DNA of 64,000 nt. Source: Flaveria trinervia. Its lineage: Eukaryota > Streptophyta > Magnoliopsida > Asterales > Asteraceae. The stretch's first letter is position 1, and every line of letters starts with the position of its first letter. The DNA is taken from contig CM046453.1 of the NCBI GenBank assembly GCA_025506515.1, positions 46,732,395-46,796,394 on the forward strand, in the 5' to 3' direction. Below the pieces are notes generated by a model that saw nothing but the letters and a program-made list of their open reading frames with translations, was not told the origin of the DNA and made no database searches. This document shows positions 47,177-60,360 of this stretch, piece by piece. The position numbers and the translations under genes are program-made.

Positions 47177-47396
47177 GGTTAATCATTGATCGATCTAATA
47201 AATGATCATTGAAACTGCTATTCAAGATCTAAGTTTGATTGAATTAGCTTTTGTTTTTTGCAAGAAACGGTTATAGAGATTGAATTTTCTGTATTTCTGG
47301 TCATTCATCCTGAGATCTTTTCTTGGTTTTCATTGAGTTTGTTGTGGTCTGTGTAAAACTTTTAAAAGCTTGAATTAAATTGTTTCTGAACTGAAA

Positions 47397-50226
47397 ATGA
47401 CTACTCCCTCCAATGATCCTCACAATACTGGTTCCTCAACCAAGCCCCAATGCTGGTTAGGAATGAGTATAACATATGGCAACGACGAATGCTCCATCAC
47501 CTGTCTGTTAACAGCGCAGGTTGTTGGACATCAGTGGTACATGGTCCACACAAGCCTATGGTGAATAACCCGGAAACCAATCAAATGGTTCCGAAGAGGA
47601 GGGAGCAATACTCAGATGAGGATAAGAAGTTGCTTGAAATTGATGCAAAAGCCCATGGAATTCTAGCCATGGCATTGCCAAATGAAATCTATTCTGGGCT
47701 AATGCATCATGAAACTGCCCATGACCTCTGAATGCCTTGAAAGAACAATTGGAGGAACAGATGAGGTCTTGGCAAATAAGAGAAATCCTCGCCCAACAAT
47801 ATGAGACATTTTCTCATAGAAAGGGTGAGACACTGACTCAACAATATGAGCGGTTCTCTTGTTTGATCTCTGAATTAAAAATGGTCAAACTTGAGTACAC
47901 AAATATCCAGATGAATAACATTTCTCAGATCACTGCCTGAGAGATGGGACACATATACTATTGTCCTACGCTCCAGTGCAAGTTTGGACAAACTATCTCT
48001 CACCCAACTCCATGGGAAACTGCTCACTTTGAGAGAGAGATAGAACAGAAGAGAAGTTGTCTTCATCTGGAAAGCTCACTAAAGACTTTGTACCAGGCAA
48101 CACTACCTTGGTGGGTCATGAGTCAGAATATGCTTCATCTGAATGCCAGTATGATGAGCATATTAACTTCTCTTCAAGCACTTCTAATTCTGCATTTGTG
48201 AGTGTTGATGGTCAGTTTACTGGGTGTAATAATGACAATTTATGCTTCATTATGGATGATCTCAAGGGGATTGCTGATGACGACTTAGAAGAGATGGATA
48301 TTTTGAGCCAAATGGCCTTGATAAATATCAGATCTCAGAAGTTCTATAAAAGAACTGGAAGAAAATCCCAGGACTCTCTGGCAAAACCAAAGTTGGTTTT
48401 GTCAAGAGCAAGTTGAGGTGTCACAAATGCCAAAGGCTTGGACACTTTGCAAGAGAGTGTAGATCAACTGGATCTAACTCCACTGCACCTTTTGTGACTT
48501 TTCCTGGCAATAGTCAACACACAAAGGGCAACATCCTGTCACTTCTAGTCATCATCCTCAACAACAATCTCCGGCATATTTTGTTCCTCAGGGTCAAATG
48601 CCATATCCGTACCCTTGTTATTACATGCCACAGTCAAATCAAGTTCAAGTTCCTATGGCACCACAACCTCATGCACTACCAGAACCTCAGCCATCCCAAT
48701 CTCATCAACAAAGTCAACCTCAACAACACAGCTTCTTCACCCCAGGAGTTGTTGACTGGAGCAGTTTACCAGATGACATGTCTGGTCATGACCAACTGTT
48801 CTCAGGTGCTGTTCAACATGGTGGTGTGACAGTCCTTTTGGGAATCTAGCTCTTATGGCTTTGGAGTCTGCTGATACTTCATTTTCTAATGCCTCTACAC
48901 CTCAGGTATCACAGGTATCCTCTGAGGCAAAAGCCAAATTATGTTCTGAACCATGCATAGCAGCATTTGCTTCCATTAGAGAAGCAAATGTAGCTCTAAT
49001 TAATAAGAACATTAAGCTAGAACAAATAATTTCCAAAAACAAAGCTGAGTTTGAGTCTGTGCTTAAAGATAAAAATGATGAGATTTACAAACTGAAATGC
49101 CAATAATGATGATAAGGCTAGAGAAGAGGTACTTCTAGAGAAGTACAAAGATCTCAAAGAAACCCTTGCAGTTACCCAGGTAGAGTGTGATAGATGGGTA
49201 CAATCATGCAAAGGTTTTGAAATGCTTCTTAGTAAGCAATCTGCTTCCAATGTGAAGTTTGGCATTGGTTACAATCACACTGCTCCACCTACAGATTTTA
49301 CTCCAAGAGCAGAAGTAGAATCTGAGGGTGAGAGTGATAACCAATCCATCACATCATGTGATCTACCTTCTGATACAGCACAATTAGAAGTAGCAGTCAG
49401 CATCAAGCCCTCTTTGAACCTATCAGCTGATGTTGATGGTTCAAACGCTGACACTCACATGATTAATGAGTTGATCAACTCAGGAGTTAATTCTGAAGGT
49501 CCTGAAAGGACTAGAGAGCAGGATTTAACACCTGAAGTTCAAACTTCAACTGCTGTCAGTACTGAAGAGAAGAAAACTGCCAGTAGAAAAAGTTTGAAGA
49601 CTACTAAAGAGGCAGTCAAGAAAGCAAACAATGCTTCCAAAGCATTGAAGAACAAGTCTTCAGTTGCTTCACCCTCTTTAGTTGATGATCAACCTAAGAT
49701 GAAGAAGAAACCATGTGAAGTATGTGGTTTGTTCAATCATCTTACAGATGATTGTTGGTACAAAAGAGGTTCCAAACTCAAACAAAAAGAAGAAATTAAT
49801 GAGAAAATGGTAAAAATGAAAACTGAGTTTGAGACCACATTTGTATCAGCAACATCAAATCCTGTAACCCTTAAGTCCTCAAAGAAATCCAAAAATGAAG
49901 GGGTTAAACAGGTGACAGCTGAGAATGCTCAAAAGAAGAAGGTGCAACATAGGAACTTATCAAACTCCACTGGCAATGTGTCTGATGAGCTGAAAGCTTT
50001 ATCACAAAATCAGACACAGCTGGTTATGATGGTTCAACATCTGTTGGGTAGAGTTAACCAACTAGATGCTCCTATGTTGAAACCACAGAAAAGGAGGTCC
50101 AAGCCAAAGGACTCCTCTTCTACACCATCTTCTTCCTCTCAGGCTGTTGTTTCAGATAACCTGTTAGTTTACCATCTATTGATGAGACCAAGCCCAAAAC
50201 AAAAAGGTTTGGGTCTCCAAAACTAA
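47397..50226 (+). pseudogene. gag of element D, broken
   Basis: The ATG at 47397 (MTTPSNDPHNTGSS) agrees with A. The N-terminal copia gag domain (EYNIWQRRMLHHLSV, MALPNEIYSGLMHHETAHDL) spans 47450-47940. The first CCHC knuckle CHKCQRLGHFARECRS is near 48420, a Pro/Gln stretch lies at 48600-48740, a coiled coil at 48860-49200, and the second knuckle CEVCGLFNHLTDDC near 49720. Between the two knuckles a Thr/Ser-rich region differs most from A and B. Frame changes near 47440, 47735, 48360, 48840 and 49110, plus one near 50150. The matching frame runs to a TAG at 50244-50246 directly before, and in frame with, the protease region. Confidence 0.87.
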
Positions 50227-50246
50227 CTCATTGTTTATTATTGTAG

Positions 50247-53200
50247 GGTTCTTCAACATGCCAAAGTAGCATCTGGTATGTAGACAGTGGGGGATCTATG
50301 CACATGACTGGGAACAGCTCTCTTCTTCATGACTACTCTCAAGGAAAGAAGGGATTTGTTTCTTTTGGCAATGATGCTAGGGGTTACATCATTGGTAAGG
50401 GTTTTGTCTCTAATGGAGAAATCAAATTTGATGATTTTAATCATGTGGAAAATCTCAAGTACAATCTCTTGAGTGTCAGTCAAATGTGTGATAAAGGCCA
50501 TGTTGCTCTTTTCACCAGTCAAAACTGTAGGATTCTGTCATCCAAAGTTTTGCACTTGATTGACAAGGTGTTGGATGATCACACTCTCCTGAGAGCCAAC
50601 AGGACAGGAAGAGTGTATGCCTTAGATCTTTCCAAGAAAATAGATCTCAAAGGCAATCCTTGCCTATTTTCCAAAGCCTCTTCTCAAGAATCTAAACTGT
50701 GGCACAGAAGGCTTGGTCATGTTAATCTCAAAAACATGAATCAGCTTACCCACAATAGTTTAGTCAGAGGCTTACCAATAAAGGAGTTTCACTGTGATGA
50801 AACCTGCACTGCTTGTTTAAAAGGAAAATAGCACAAAGTCTCGTTCCCTCCTATTGAAGTGCCTAAGTCCACTGCCTGCTTGCAATTACTGCATATGGAT
50901 TTATTTGGTCCTGTGAGAGTAATGAGCATGGCAAAGAAGAAATACTGTCTGGTAATTGTGGATGATTACTCCAGATTTGTGTGGACTTTCTTTCTACATT
51001 CAAAGGATGAGGTTGCTCAGAAGATTATTCACTTTGTGTTGTATATTGAGAAGCAGTATTCCCTTCCAGTCAAGTGTATTAGGAGTGACAATGGAACTGA
51101 ATTCAGAAATCATACACTTGATGACTTCTATCTTTCAAAGGGGATCAAAAGGTAGTTTAGCATCCCAAGGACTCCAGAACAAAATGGTAGTGGAGAGAAA
51201 GAACAGGACCCTCATTGAAGCTGCAAGGTCCATGCTGGCTGACTCAGGTTTGCCACTGACCTTTTGGGCTGAAGCTGTCAACACAGCTTGCTATGTGCAA
51301 AATAGAGTTTTAGTAAATCAGAGGTTGATGAAGACTCCATATGAAGTTCTCCATCATTTGGCTCCTCTGATTTCATTTTTCAAAGCATTTGGGTGTCCCT
51401 GTTTTATTCTCAACACAAAGGATCAACTCCATAAATTTGATCCTAAGGTGGATGCAGGGTATTTTGTTGGTTATTCATCTACTTGCAAGGCATACAGAGT
51501 CTTCAACTGCAGAACAAAGATGGTTGAAGAAACTCTACATGTTAAGTTCAATGAATCTCCAAAGGACAAGATTCCATAAAGCCCTGTGGAGTTATTTGAT
51601 TTGGACATACTGCAATATGTTCCTTGTCAAACTCCTGCTGTTGCTCCTGTCAACAGTTCACCACCTGGTGGTACTGCTGATGATGATGATGATTGCAGTA
51701 CTCACCTCTTCAGGTTTAGTGATCAGCTGCTTGATTCAGCTAGACCTGATGTTCCTGTAGCTCCAGTAGCACATCCACAACAAATGCTGATGAGATCTCT
51801 TCGAATTCAACTTCCTTTGAATTACCATCCACTGATTGGTTTCAAGGAAATGATTCACCATCACCATCTGTTACTGCTGAGCCTGCTACAAACCTTGCAC
51901 AGATCTCATTGTGTATCAAGATCTGAAGAATCATCCTATGTCTCAAATCATTGGTGATATCACTGCTGGAGTATCAACAAGAAGTCAATTATCAAATTTC
52001 TGCTTCTATGCTCTCTTCATCAGTCAGCAATAGCCAAAGAATTATCACATTGCTTTAAAGGACAATGGATGGGTTAATGCCATGCAGCTTGAGCTTCTTC
52101 AGTTCAAGAAACAGCAAGTGTGGGAACTGGTTCCTCTACCTCCAGGTAAGTGTGCAATAGGCACTAAATGAGTGTTTAGGAACAAAACTGATGAAAATGG
52201 GCTTATTGTTAAGAACAAGGCCAGACTGTTGTTCAGGGGTTTGCACAAGAAGAAGGTATTGATTATGATGAAACCTTTGCCCCTGTAGCCAGACTGGAAG
52301 CAATTCGATTGTTTTTAGCTTATGCTGCTTATCAAAATCTTAAAGTTTTTCAAATGGATGTCAAAAGTGCTTTTTGTATGGAAAAATTAAAGAAGAGTTT
52401 ATGTATGTCAACCTCCAGGCTTTGAGGACAATAAACATCCTAATTGGGTGTATAAGCTTGATAAGGCTCTTTATGGGTTAAAACAAGCTCCTCGAGCCTG
52501 GTATGAGACATTATCAAACTTTCTTCTGGAAAATAATTTCACTAGAGGCTCCATAGATAAGACTTTATTCATTAAGAAAGCTGGGCAGCATAATCTAATT
52601 GTTTAAATTTATGTAGATGATATTATTTTTGCATCCTCTAATCCAAAGTTGTGTGATGCCTTTACAAAGTTGATGCAACAGAAGTTTGAAATGAGTGCCA
52701 TGGGACAATTACAGTTCTTTCTGGGGTTGCAAATCAAACAAAAGGCTGATGGAATTTTCATTCATCAGTCCAAATACACAAAAGATCTTTTGCAAAAGTT
52801 TGATTTACAAAACTGTAAGCCCTGTTCTACCCCCATGTGCAGCACCACACAACTGGATACAGATCACAAAGGTAAAGTGGTTGATGAAACACTTTACAGA
52901 TGTATGATTGGGTCCTTGATGTATTTAACAGCTTCTAGACCAGATATTATGTTTGCTACATGTGTTTGTGCTAGATTTCAGGCTGCACCTAAAGAGTCTC
53001 ATCTGATTGCAGTCAAGAGGATCTTTAGATATCTGCAAGGCACTCCATCTCTAGGTTTATGGTATTCTACTGGACATTCTGGTAAATTAGTTACTTTTTC
53101 TGACAGTGACTATGCAGGGTGTAAGTTGACCAGGAAATCAACTTCTGGTGGATGTCAATTCCTAGGCAACTGCTTGATTTCTTGGTAGAGCAAGAAACAG

Positions 53201-53551
53201 ACCTCAGTTGCTACATCAACTGCTGAAGCAGAGTACATTGCTGCTGCAACCTGCACCTCTCAGGTACTCTGGCTTCAGAACCAACTTCTGGATTATGGCA
53301 TTACAGAGACTAAGACTCCATTGTTAATGGATAGTGCTTCAGCTCTGTGTATTGTCAAAAATCCAGTCCAGCACTCTAGGACCAAACATATAGAGATCAG
53401 ACATCATTTATAAGGATTGTTTTGAAAAAGGTCTGATTGATCCTAAGTTTGTGCCCAGTGCTGATGAGCTTGCAGACATTTTTACTAAGCCTTGGATAGT
53501 TCAACTTTCCAAAACCTGGTGTTAAGGCTTGGTATGCTGCAGCTAGAATAA
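50247..53551 (+). pseudogene. pol of element D, broken
   Basis: Protease core YVDSGGSMHMTG (near 50290); integrase zinc site HRRLGH ... CTACLKGK (50700-50830) followed by a TAG at about 50829; integrase core HMDLFGP and VDDYSRFVW (50890-50990); ERKNRTLIEAARSML near 51200 in a shifted frame; reverse transcriptase 52040-52640; RNase H 52920-53300 (KSTSGGCQFLG, then a TAG after LISW near 53187). Ends in LRLGMLQLE, stop 53549-53551. The RT site keeps YVDD (near 52613), but a TAA two codons upstream and several frameshifts disable it. At least ten lesions in all. Confidence 0.88.
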
Positions 53552-53997
53552 GTGACAATACTGATGATCTCAGTAGTAATTACTGGTGATCATTGGTACC
53601 GTCACATATAAGTAACGATGAGTCCTTTTCCCTTCAGTAGTTTTATAACTACTGATGGCTAAATGTCTCATAAGTACGAAGTACTTTATCTGTTCCCAAC
53701 TACTGAGTAGTTAAAACTATGATGTAGTTAAAAACTCTGATGTAGTTACAATTACTGAAATCAGTTAAACAGATAAGTACTGATGTCCCATGAAACAACT
53801 GAAAATTGCCAAAAAGGCTGATGAATGTGTGAGGACAGTATGAAACAGCTGAAAAGCTAAGAATTGACGAACAGCTGATGAGAATTCTCTTCAGTAGTTG
53901 TACTACTTGCTTTGTTCATTCTAAACAACTAAAGCAATACCATGTCTTCAGTAGTTTTATAACTATGAGACTAATACCAGGTTTTCAGTTGTTACAA
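53552..53997 (+). repeat. Spacer of element D, left part
   Basis: No gene. CAGTAGTT / ACTACTGAT words as in A and B, e.g. a stem-loop near 53634-53655. It ends with TACAA (53993-53997), the left target duplication of element E; the right part resumes at 62053. Confidence 0.7.
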
Positions 53998-54923
53998 TAA
54001 AAGATTTGATCTGCCCAAGATTCATATTAAATTGATGTGGCTAGTGTGATATGATCCAAGTCGGGTCATACCCAATAACAAGCCAAACAAACACCGAAAG
54101 AAAATTTATTTGTTGATAAGATCATACAAATAATAAGTGACACCAATTTAGAAAATTGGATTTTCTAAATTATTGCTTTTGTAGATGAACATTATTATGT
54201 ATTAATTTGTTCATGAGGGATTATTTGTTCATTGTTTAAATTAGTTAAAGAATGACAAATAACATATGTATTGTGTTATAAAATTAAAGGTTCAATTTTA
54301 TAAAAGGGTTGATTACTAGTGTATTCCTTTAAAAAGGATTAATTTGAATTTTGGTGAGAAAAAGGGGAGCCATTCGGCCGCCCCTTTATGTATGTCTTGG
54401 GAATGCCTTTTATTGTTCCAAGCACATGCATTAGCTTCCTAATCAATTCATTTTAACACACACACTCAACCTACACAAGAGACTCTCTCTCTCTCTCTCT
54501 CTCTTTCAAGATTTTCGGATTTGAACAAGAGAAGAAGGATTTTCAGCTTCAAGTTTTGGTTCTTGGCTGAAAAACTTCACTAGGAAGAGAGACTACAACT
54601 TGGTGTTCATCCTAGCAAAGAGAGGTGTTTTGCACGTGCTTGGGGTATCATCTTCTTGAGGATTGCTTGTTGGAATCTAGCCTTCAAGATCATCACCATC
54701 CTTCTCATCTTAAAGCTCGGGTTAAGTAGCTACAAAGGTTGTAGTTCCTTGTTTTTTTTGTTGTTTTACATTTGTATGCATTATGTATAAAGATCCATGG
54801 CTTGGGGTTATTATAAAATGGGTTTTATAATCAGATCTTAATATGTTTCAAAATATTATTCCGCTGCGTTTTCATATAAATCATGTTGTATGAAGCTTTG
54901 ATAAACATGTTAAAATCCCAACA
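53998..54923 (+). repeat. 5' LTR of element E
   Basis: Runs from TAAAAGATTTGATCTGCCC to AAAATCCCAACA. The start is TA rather than TG in both LTRs, if the duplication TACAA is placed correctly. It contains a likely TATA box TATAAAAGGG (about 54299) and a CT microsatellite (about 54480-54505). Confidence 0.85.
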
Positions 54924-56344
54924 ATGGCATCAAGAGCCACTTATACATATGCATACATGTATTACACTTTGCTTTCTTTTGGACAGCCCAAACCGTGGGT
55001 TTAAGGGGCTATTTTGGTGCCCCTTTTGATGTTTTAAAGATGCTATATTATGCATATTAGGATCTTTAAAACTCTAGTTTATAAGATTGTTTGCTTGGAC
55101 TAAACCCATTTGTTCTTGGTTTATGTTGGCCAAAAACATGGGTTTTAAGGGGCTGCCAAAAATCGACTTCTTATGTATGTTTGGATATATTGTTGTTGTT
55201 TATGCATAACAAAGCCTAGACCACTTGGATTGTATGATTGATCGTCATGTTGTATTCATTTGGGCATGTAATAATTTAATTTTGTTTCAAGTCTAGTCTT
55301 GTAATTATTTATTCACATGGTTTGTAATAAATAGATTAGGAGTTTATCTTTACTAGTAAAATGTATTAGGATACATATCTTGTAAGGAAGCTCAAGATCA
55401 AGACTTGAAGAAAAGATGGACAAAGAGGATGCTTGAAGTTATGGATTCAAGTGGGAGTCCTTTTTGGTCAACCATGTGTCATGTTCTTAACCCTTAGGAC
55501 AAGACCATTTGACACACTTGTTTTGGCTAAACAAGTGTGCTCAACTTTGTATGCTTTGTTATGCATATTTGAATGTTTTGTTTAATGTTTGGTTGAATGC
55601 ATATGATGATGTTTGTTTTGAATATTTGGATGTGATTAACAAACCATCAACTAAAACAAACTATAAACAAGTAATTGGTTCTCAAATCATTAAGCAAAAT
55701 TCAATGGTTCTACAAAAGAATTAATGGTTTGCAAAATAAAATGGGTTTTATTCATAAGAACCAATAGGGTACCATATGGTTGAATGCATACAATCATATG
55801 GTACATAGACTTTTCTTAACAAGAATTGTGAAATCGTATATCCCTTTTGAAAACAAGTTAAACACCATCCTTTTTCACAACACTTAGGTTACTTGCAAAC
55901 TCTTAGTGGGATAAAGGTCACCTAACCACTTTGAGGGAACTTGTAATTTGAGGTGAGAATACCATGTTTGTGGGATAAAGGTCACCTAACCACTTATATA
56001 GTAAACTCACACGTGTGTGTAAGTAGGACGACTTGATTTGTAAAATATATTGAATGGATCACCTAAAATATGTTTTATAAAAGGTGTTGATGGGATAAAC
56101 ATGCCGTGATAAAATATGATGTTTAAACGATCCCATACCACTAGAAGTTGCAATAGGTTGCAATTGTCATTTATGACTACCTTGTTTTATTTGAATAATG
56201 GGATAAAGGTCACCTAACCAATATTTAAATATAACGTTGGATTCTAAAATTTTTTTTTTAATAGTCTATGAGACATAAAGGGTATTAATAAATGAAATAT
56301 AATTATCAACGATTACTAAAATAGAACTTTGTAACATCTTGTAG
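54924..56344 (+). other. Primer site and 1.4-kb leader of element E
   Basis: ATGGCATCAAGAGCC follows the LTR and is the likely primer site, a variant of the initiator-tRNA-Met type. The rest has no supported gene. Three copies of GGATAAAGGTCACCTAACC lie at about 55909, 55973 and 56201, and a partial one near 56093. The short open frame at 55509-55724 has no recognisable features. Confidence 0.7.
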
Positions 56345-57255
56345 ATGGCCGACAACAACAACGCTAATAATGATGTACCAAACAAAACAACCAATCCCTA
56401 AGGGCGATTCTTCAAAGGGATCGTCTAACACCTAACAATTTCATGGATTGGTACCGCAACTTGAGAATTGTTCTCAAGCAAGAAAAGCGGGCCTATATCC
56501 TTGATGATCCCATCCCCGATGAACCTAACGAGGAGGATGTGGAAGCCTATAATGATTGGGTTAAATATGTGGAGGACTCCATCCAGGTCTCTTGTCTAAT
56601 GTTGGCAAGTATGACACCCGAACTCCAAAAGGAGTATGAGCTCCATGGAGCCTATGACATGATCACTCAGCTGCGGGAAACGTTCCAGCAACAAGCTAGA
56701 GTGGAGCGCTTCGAAACGGTTCGAGCGCTTCATGCATGTCGGATGGAGGAATCCCAATCAGTTTCATCTTATGTTCTTAAGATGAAAAGCCACATCGACC
56801 GCCTTCAAAGGCTGAACTGTCCCGTCTCAAAGGAGTTGGCCACGGATTTGATCCTTAATGGCCTAACTAAAAGGTTTGAGGCATTCGTCATGAATTACAA
56901 CATGAACGGATGGGACAAGAGCATAAATGAACTTCATTCGATGCTCAAATCAGCTGAGGCGGGAATGGGTAAAAGGGTTTTACCCGTTCTCACCATTAAT
57001 GAAGGTGGGAGAAGGAGAAGGTCTCTACCCCCTCCCAAGGCAACTGTTGCCAAAGGAAAGGGGGCACGTTTGGGAAAGGGGAAGATGGTTGTTAGGGCGG
57101 AACCTCCAAAACCCAAGGAGAAGCAAAAGGTTGCTGTGAACGACCCATGCTTCAAATGTGGTGAGATAGGGCATTGGATGAGAAATTGTCCAGTCTATCT
57201 CAAAGAGTTGAGAGAAAAGAGGGATGCGGGGCAAACCTCAGGTATATATACATGA
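56345..57255 (+). pseudogene. gag of element E, one frameshift
   Basis: Copia gag of about 300 codons. The ATG at 56345 opens MADNNNANND; a single-base change near 56395 shifts the frame, after which it continues through FMDWYRNLRIVLKQEKRAYIL, a UBN2-type gag core (MTPELQKEYELHGAYDMI, ILNGLTKRFEAFV). A basic Gly/Lys-rich linker and one CCHC knuckle, CFKCGEIGHWMRNC (near 57150), follow. It stops at 57253-57255; the protease region is in another frame, whereas relative F reads through in one frame, so a small indel here is likely. The product would form the particle and bind RNA. Otherwise well preserved. Confidence 0.88.
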
Positions 57256-60200
57256 TACATATAGAATTAAATGTTATTTCTTCTAACACATGGGTATTAG
57301 ATACCGGATGTGGAACTCACATTTGCAATTTGTTGCAGGGGTTCAAAAGAAATGAGCATTATGAGAAAGGGGAAATAAGTCTCTTCATGGGCAATGGTGC
57401 AAAGGTTCATGTGGAAGCCCAAGGAGACTACATTTTGAAACTTCCAAATGGTTTGGAAGTTATTTTAAGTAATGTATTATATGCTCCTAGTTTGACTAGG
57501 AACATAATTTCTGTTTCCCGTTTAAGACAATATGATTATGATTTCAAGTTTGTTGACAATGATATTCATGTTTCTTTAAATCATGTATTTTATTTTAAAG
57601 CTATACCTTGTAATGGTATTTATGAATTGGTTCATGAAAACGCAACATATGATAGCTCAATATACCAAGCAACCACCAAAAAACTTAAATTGGATTTGAG
57701 TGATACCTACCTTTGGCATTGTCGTCTTGGTCATATAAACAAGAAACGCATACAAACACTTCAAAAGAATGGTCTTTTAAAAACAAATGAATGTGATTCA
57801 TTTGATGTATGTGAATCTTGTTTACAAGGAAAAATGACTAAGGCACCCTTTAGTGGAACTAACGAAAGGGCAAAAGATTTATTAGGTATCATACATTCGG
57901 ATGTATGTGGTCCTTTTAAGCCAATGACTAGGAATGGTGAAAGATACTTCATTACCTTTACCGACGATTATAGTCGCTATGGGTACGTGTATTTATTAAG
58001 ACACAAGATGAAGCTTTTGAAATGTTCAAAATCTTCAAGAATGAAGTAGAAAATCAACTCAACAAATCAATTAAAGTTCTCCGCACCGATAGGGGTGGTG
58101 AATACCTAAGTGATGTTTTTCAAGATCATATTAGGAGTTGTGGGATTGTCTCACAACTCACTCCACCTGGAACACCACAACATAATGGTGTGTCTGAGAG
58201 GAGGAATCGAACCTTATTGGATATGGTCCGATCTATGATGGCTAGAAGCACATTGCCTCTATCATTTTGGGGTTTCGCTTTGCTCTCCGCGGCTCGTATT
58301 CTGAATATGGCCCCAACCAAGAAGGTGGAAAGGACACCTTTTGAGATATGGCATGGAAGAGTTCCATCCCTATCATACTTAAGGGTTTGGGGTTGTGAGG
58401 CTTATGTTAAGACTCCACCCCAAACAAATTAGAAGTCCGATCCACCAAGTGTATCTTTGTTGGATATCCTAGAGATTCTATGGGATATTATTCTATGATC
58501 CACTGGAACAAAAGGTTTGTTTCCAGAAAGGGTGAGTTCTTAGAAGCCAAGTTCCTTATGGAAGGAGCTAGTAGTAGAACAGTGGATCTTGAGGAGGAAC
58601 AAGAACCACAGCCTAATACACGTTTGGTTGAAACTAGCACTCAACATGAGGATGTTGAGGATGATCAAGCGGTTGATCAATACACACAAAACGTTCGCAG
58701 AAGTGGTGGTAGAACAAGTAATCCACCTGAAAGATATGGATTTTTTATGGATGGATGCTACGTGGTTGACTCTGATGAACCAACCACATATCATGATGCA
58801 GTGTCCAATTTGGATTGTGACAAATGGCTTGAGGCCATGAACGTTGAGATGCAATCCATGTATGACAATCAAGTTTGGGAACTTGTTGTACCACCTCCTA
58901 ATTCCAAAGTAGTTGGAAGTAAGTGGGTTTTCAAGAAGAAAACCGATATGCATGGAAACTTGGATACTTACAAAGCTAGACTTGTAGCAAAGGGTTTCAC
59001 TCAAACTCAAGGGGTTGATTTTGATGAAACCTTCTCACCTGTTGCAATGCTTAAGTCTATAAGGATATTGTTTGCCATAGCAGCTCATTATGATTATGAG
59101 ATTTGGCAAATGGATGTCAAAACCGCATTCCTAAATGGATATCTTGAGGAAGATGTCTATATGGTTCAGCCTGAAGGTTTTGTCAATCCAAAACATCCTA
59201 ACAAAGTATGCAAGTTAAAGAAATCAATCTATGGATTGAAACAAGCATCGAGAAGTTGGAATCACCGTTTTGATGATGAAGTAAGGAAATTTGGCTTCAT
59301 CAAAAACGCTGATGAGGCTTGTGTGTATAAGAAGGCTAGTGGGAGCACAATAACCTTCTTAGTATTGTATGTCGATGACATACTACTATTTGGAAATGAC
59401 ATTCCAACTTTGGAAGGTGTAAAAACCTGGCTTGGAAGTTGTTTTTCCATTAAGGATCTTGGTGAGGCCACCTATATTCTGGGAATAAAGATCTATAGGG
59501 ATAGATCTAGGCGGCTGATAGGTTTGAATCAAAGTGCATACATTGACAAAATCTTGAAAAGGTTCAAGATGGAAAACTCTAAGAAAGGTACTGTACCTAT
59601 TCAAAGAGGGACAATATTGAGTATGACTCAATGTCCAAGCTCGAAGGAGGAGCAAAATAGAATGAAGGCAATCCCATATGCATCTGCTATAGGATCCATC
59701 ATGTATGCAATGATATGCACTAGACCAGATGTGTCATGCGCTTTGAGCATGACAAGTAGATACCAGCAAAATCCTGGTGATAGTCATTGGATGGCTGTCA
59801 AGAACATTCTGAAATACCTAAGGAGGACTAAGGACATGTTCTTGATCTACGGGTCTGGTGAAGAGGAACTCGTAGTAAAAGGTTACACGGATGCGAGTTT
59901 CCAAACCGATCGAGATGATTCACGATCTCAATCAGGGTACATCTTTATTCTAAATGGCGGAGCTGTTTCTTGGAAAAGCTCAAAGCAAGAAGTCGTAGCG
60001 TTGTCCACTACAGAGTCAGAATATGTCGCCGCTTCAATGGCAGCACAGGAAGCTGCATGGCTGAAGAAATTCATAGCCGACCTAGGGGTAGTCCCTTCCA
60101 TTCAGGATCCCCTAGAGATCTTTTGTGACAACGAAGGTGCGATTGCTCAAATCAAGGAACCTCGTGCTCATCAAAAGACTCGGCACATTGAACGGAGATT

Positions 60201-60360
60201 CAACTACATAAGGGATGAAGTTGAAAAGGGAAAGATATGTATTCGCAAAGTCCACACTGATAAAAACATTGCGGATCCACTCACAAAACTCCTTGAAAAG
60301 GCAAAGCATGAAGGTCATGCTTGTGCCATGGGACTTAGATATTCTAGTGACTGGGTTTAA
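57256..60360 (+). pseudogene. pol of element E, nearly intact
   Basis: Protease with VLDTGCGTHIC (near 57295, catalytic Asp present); integrase zinc site HCRLGH ... CESCLQGK (57715-57835); integrase core HSDVCGPF, TDDYSRYGY and ERRNRTLLDMVRSMM (57890-58240); reverse transcriptase with KWVFKKKTD, WQMDVKTAFLNG and YVDDILLFG (58920-59400); RNase H with YTDASF, SGYIF and TESEYVAAS (59880-60040). The last frame, 58480-60360, is uninterrupted for 626 codons and covers all of RT and RNase H with catalytic residues intact. Only a few single-base losses, near 58010, 58425 and 58480, each at a short run of one base, break the polyprotein. It could be a recently dead copy, or the breaks could be consensus errors. 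Confidence 0.92.
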
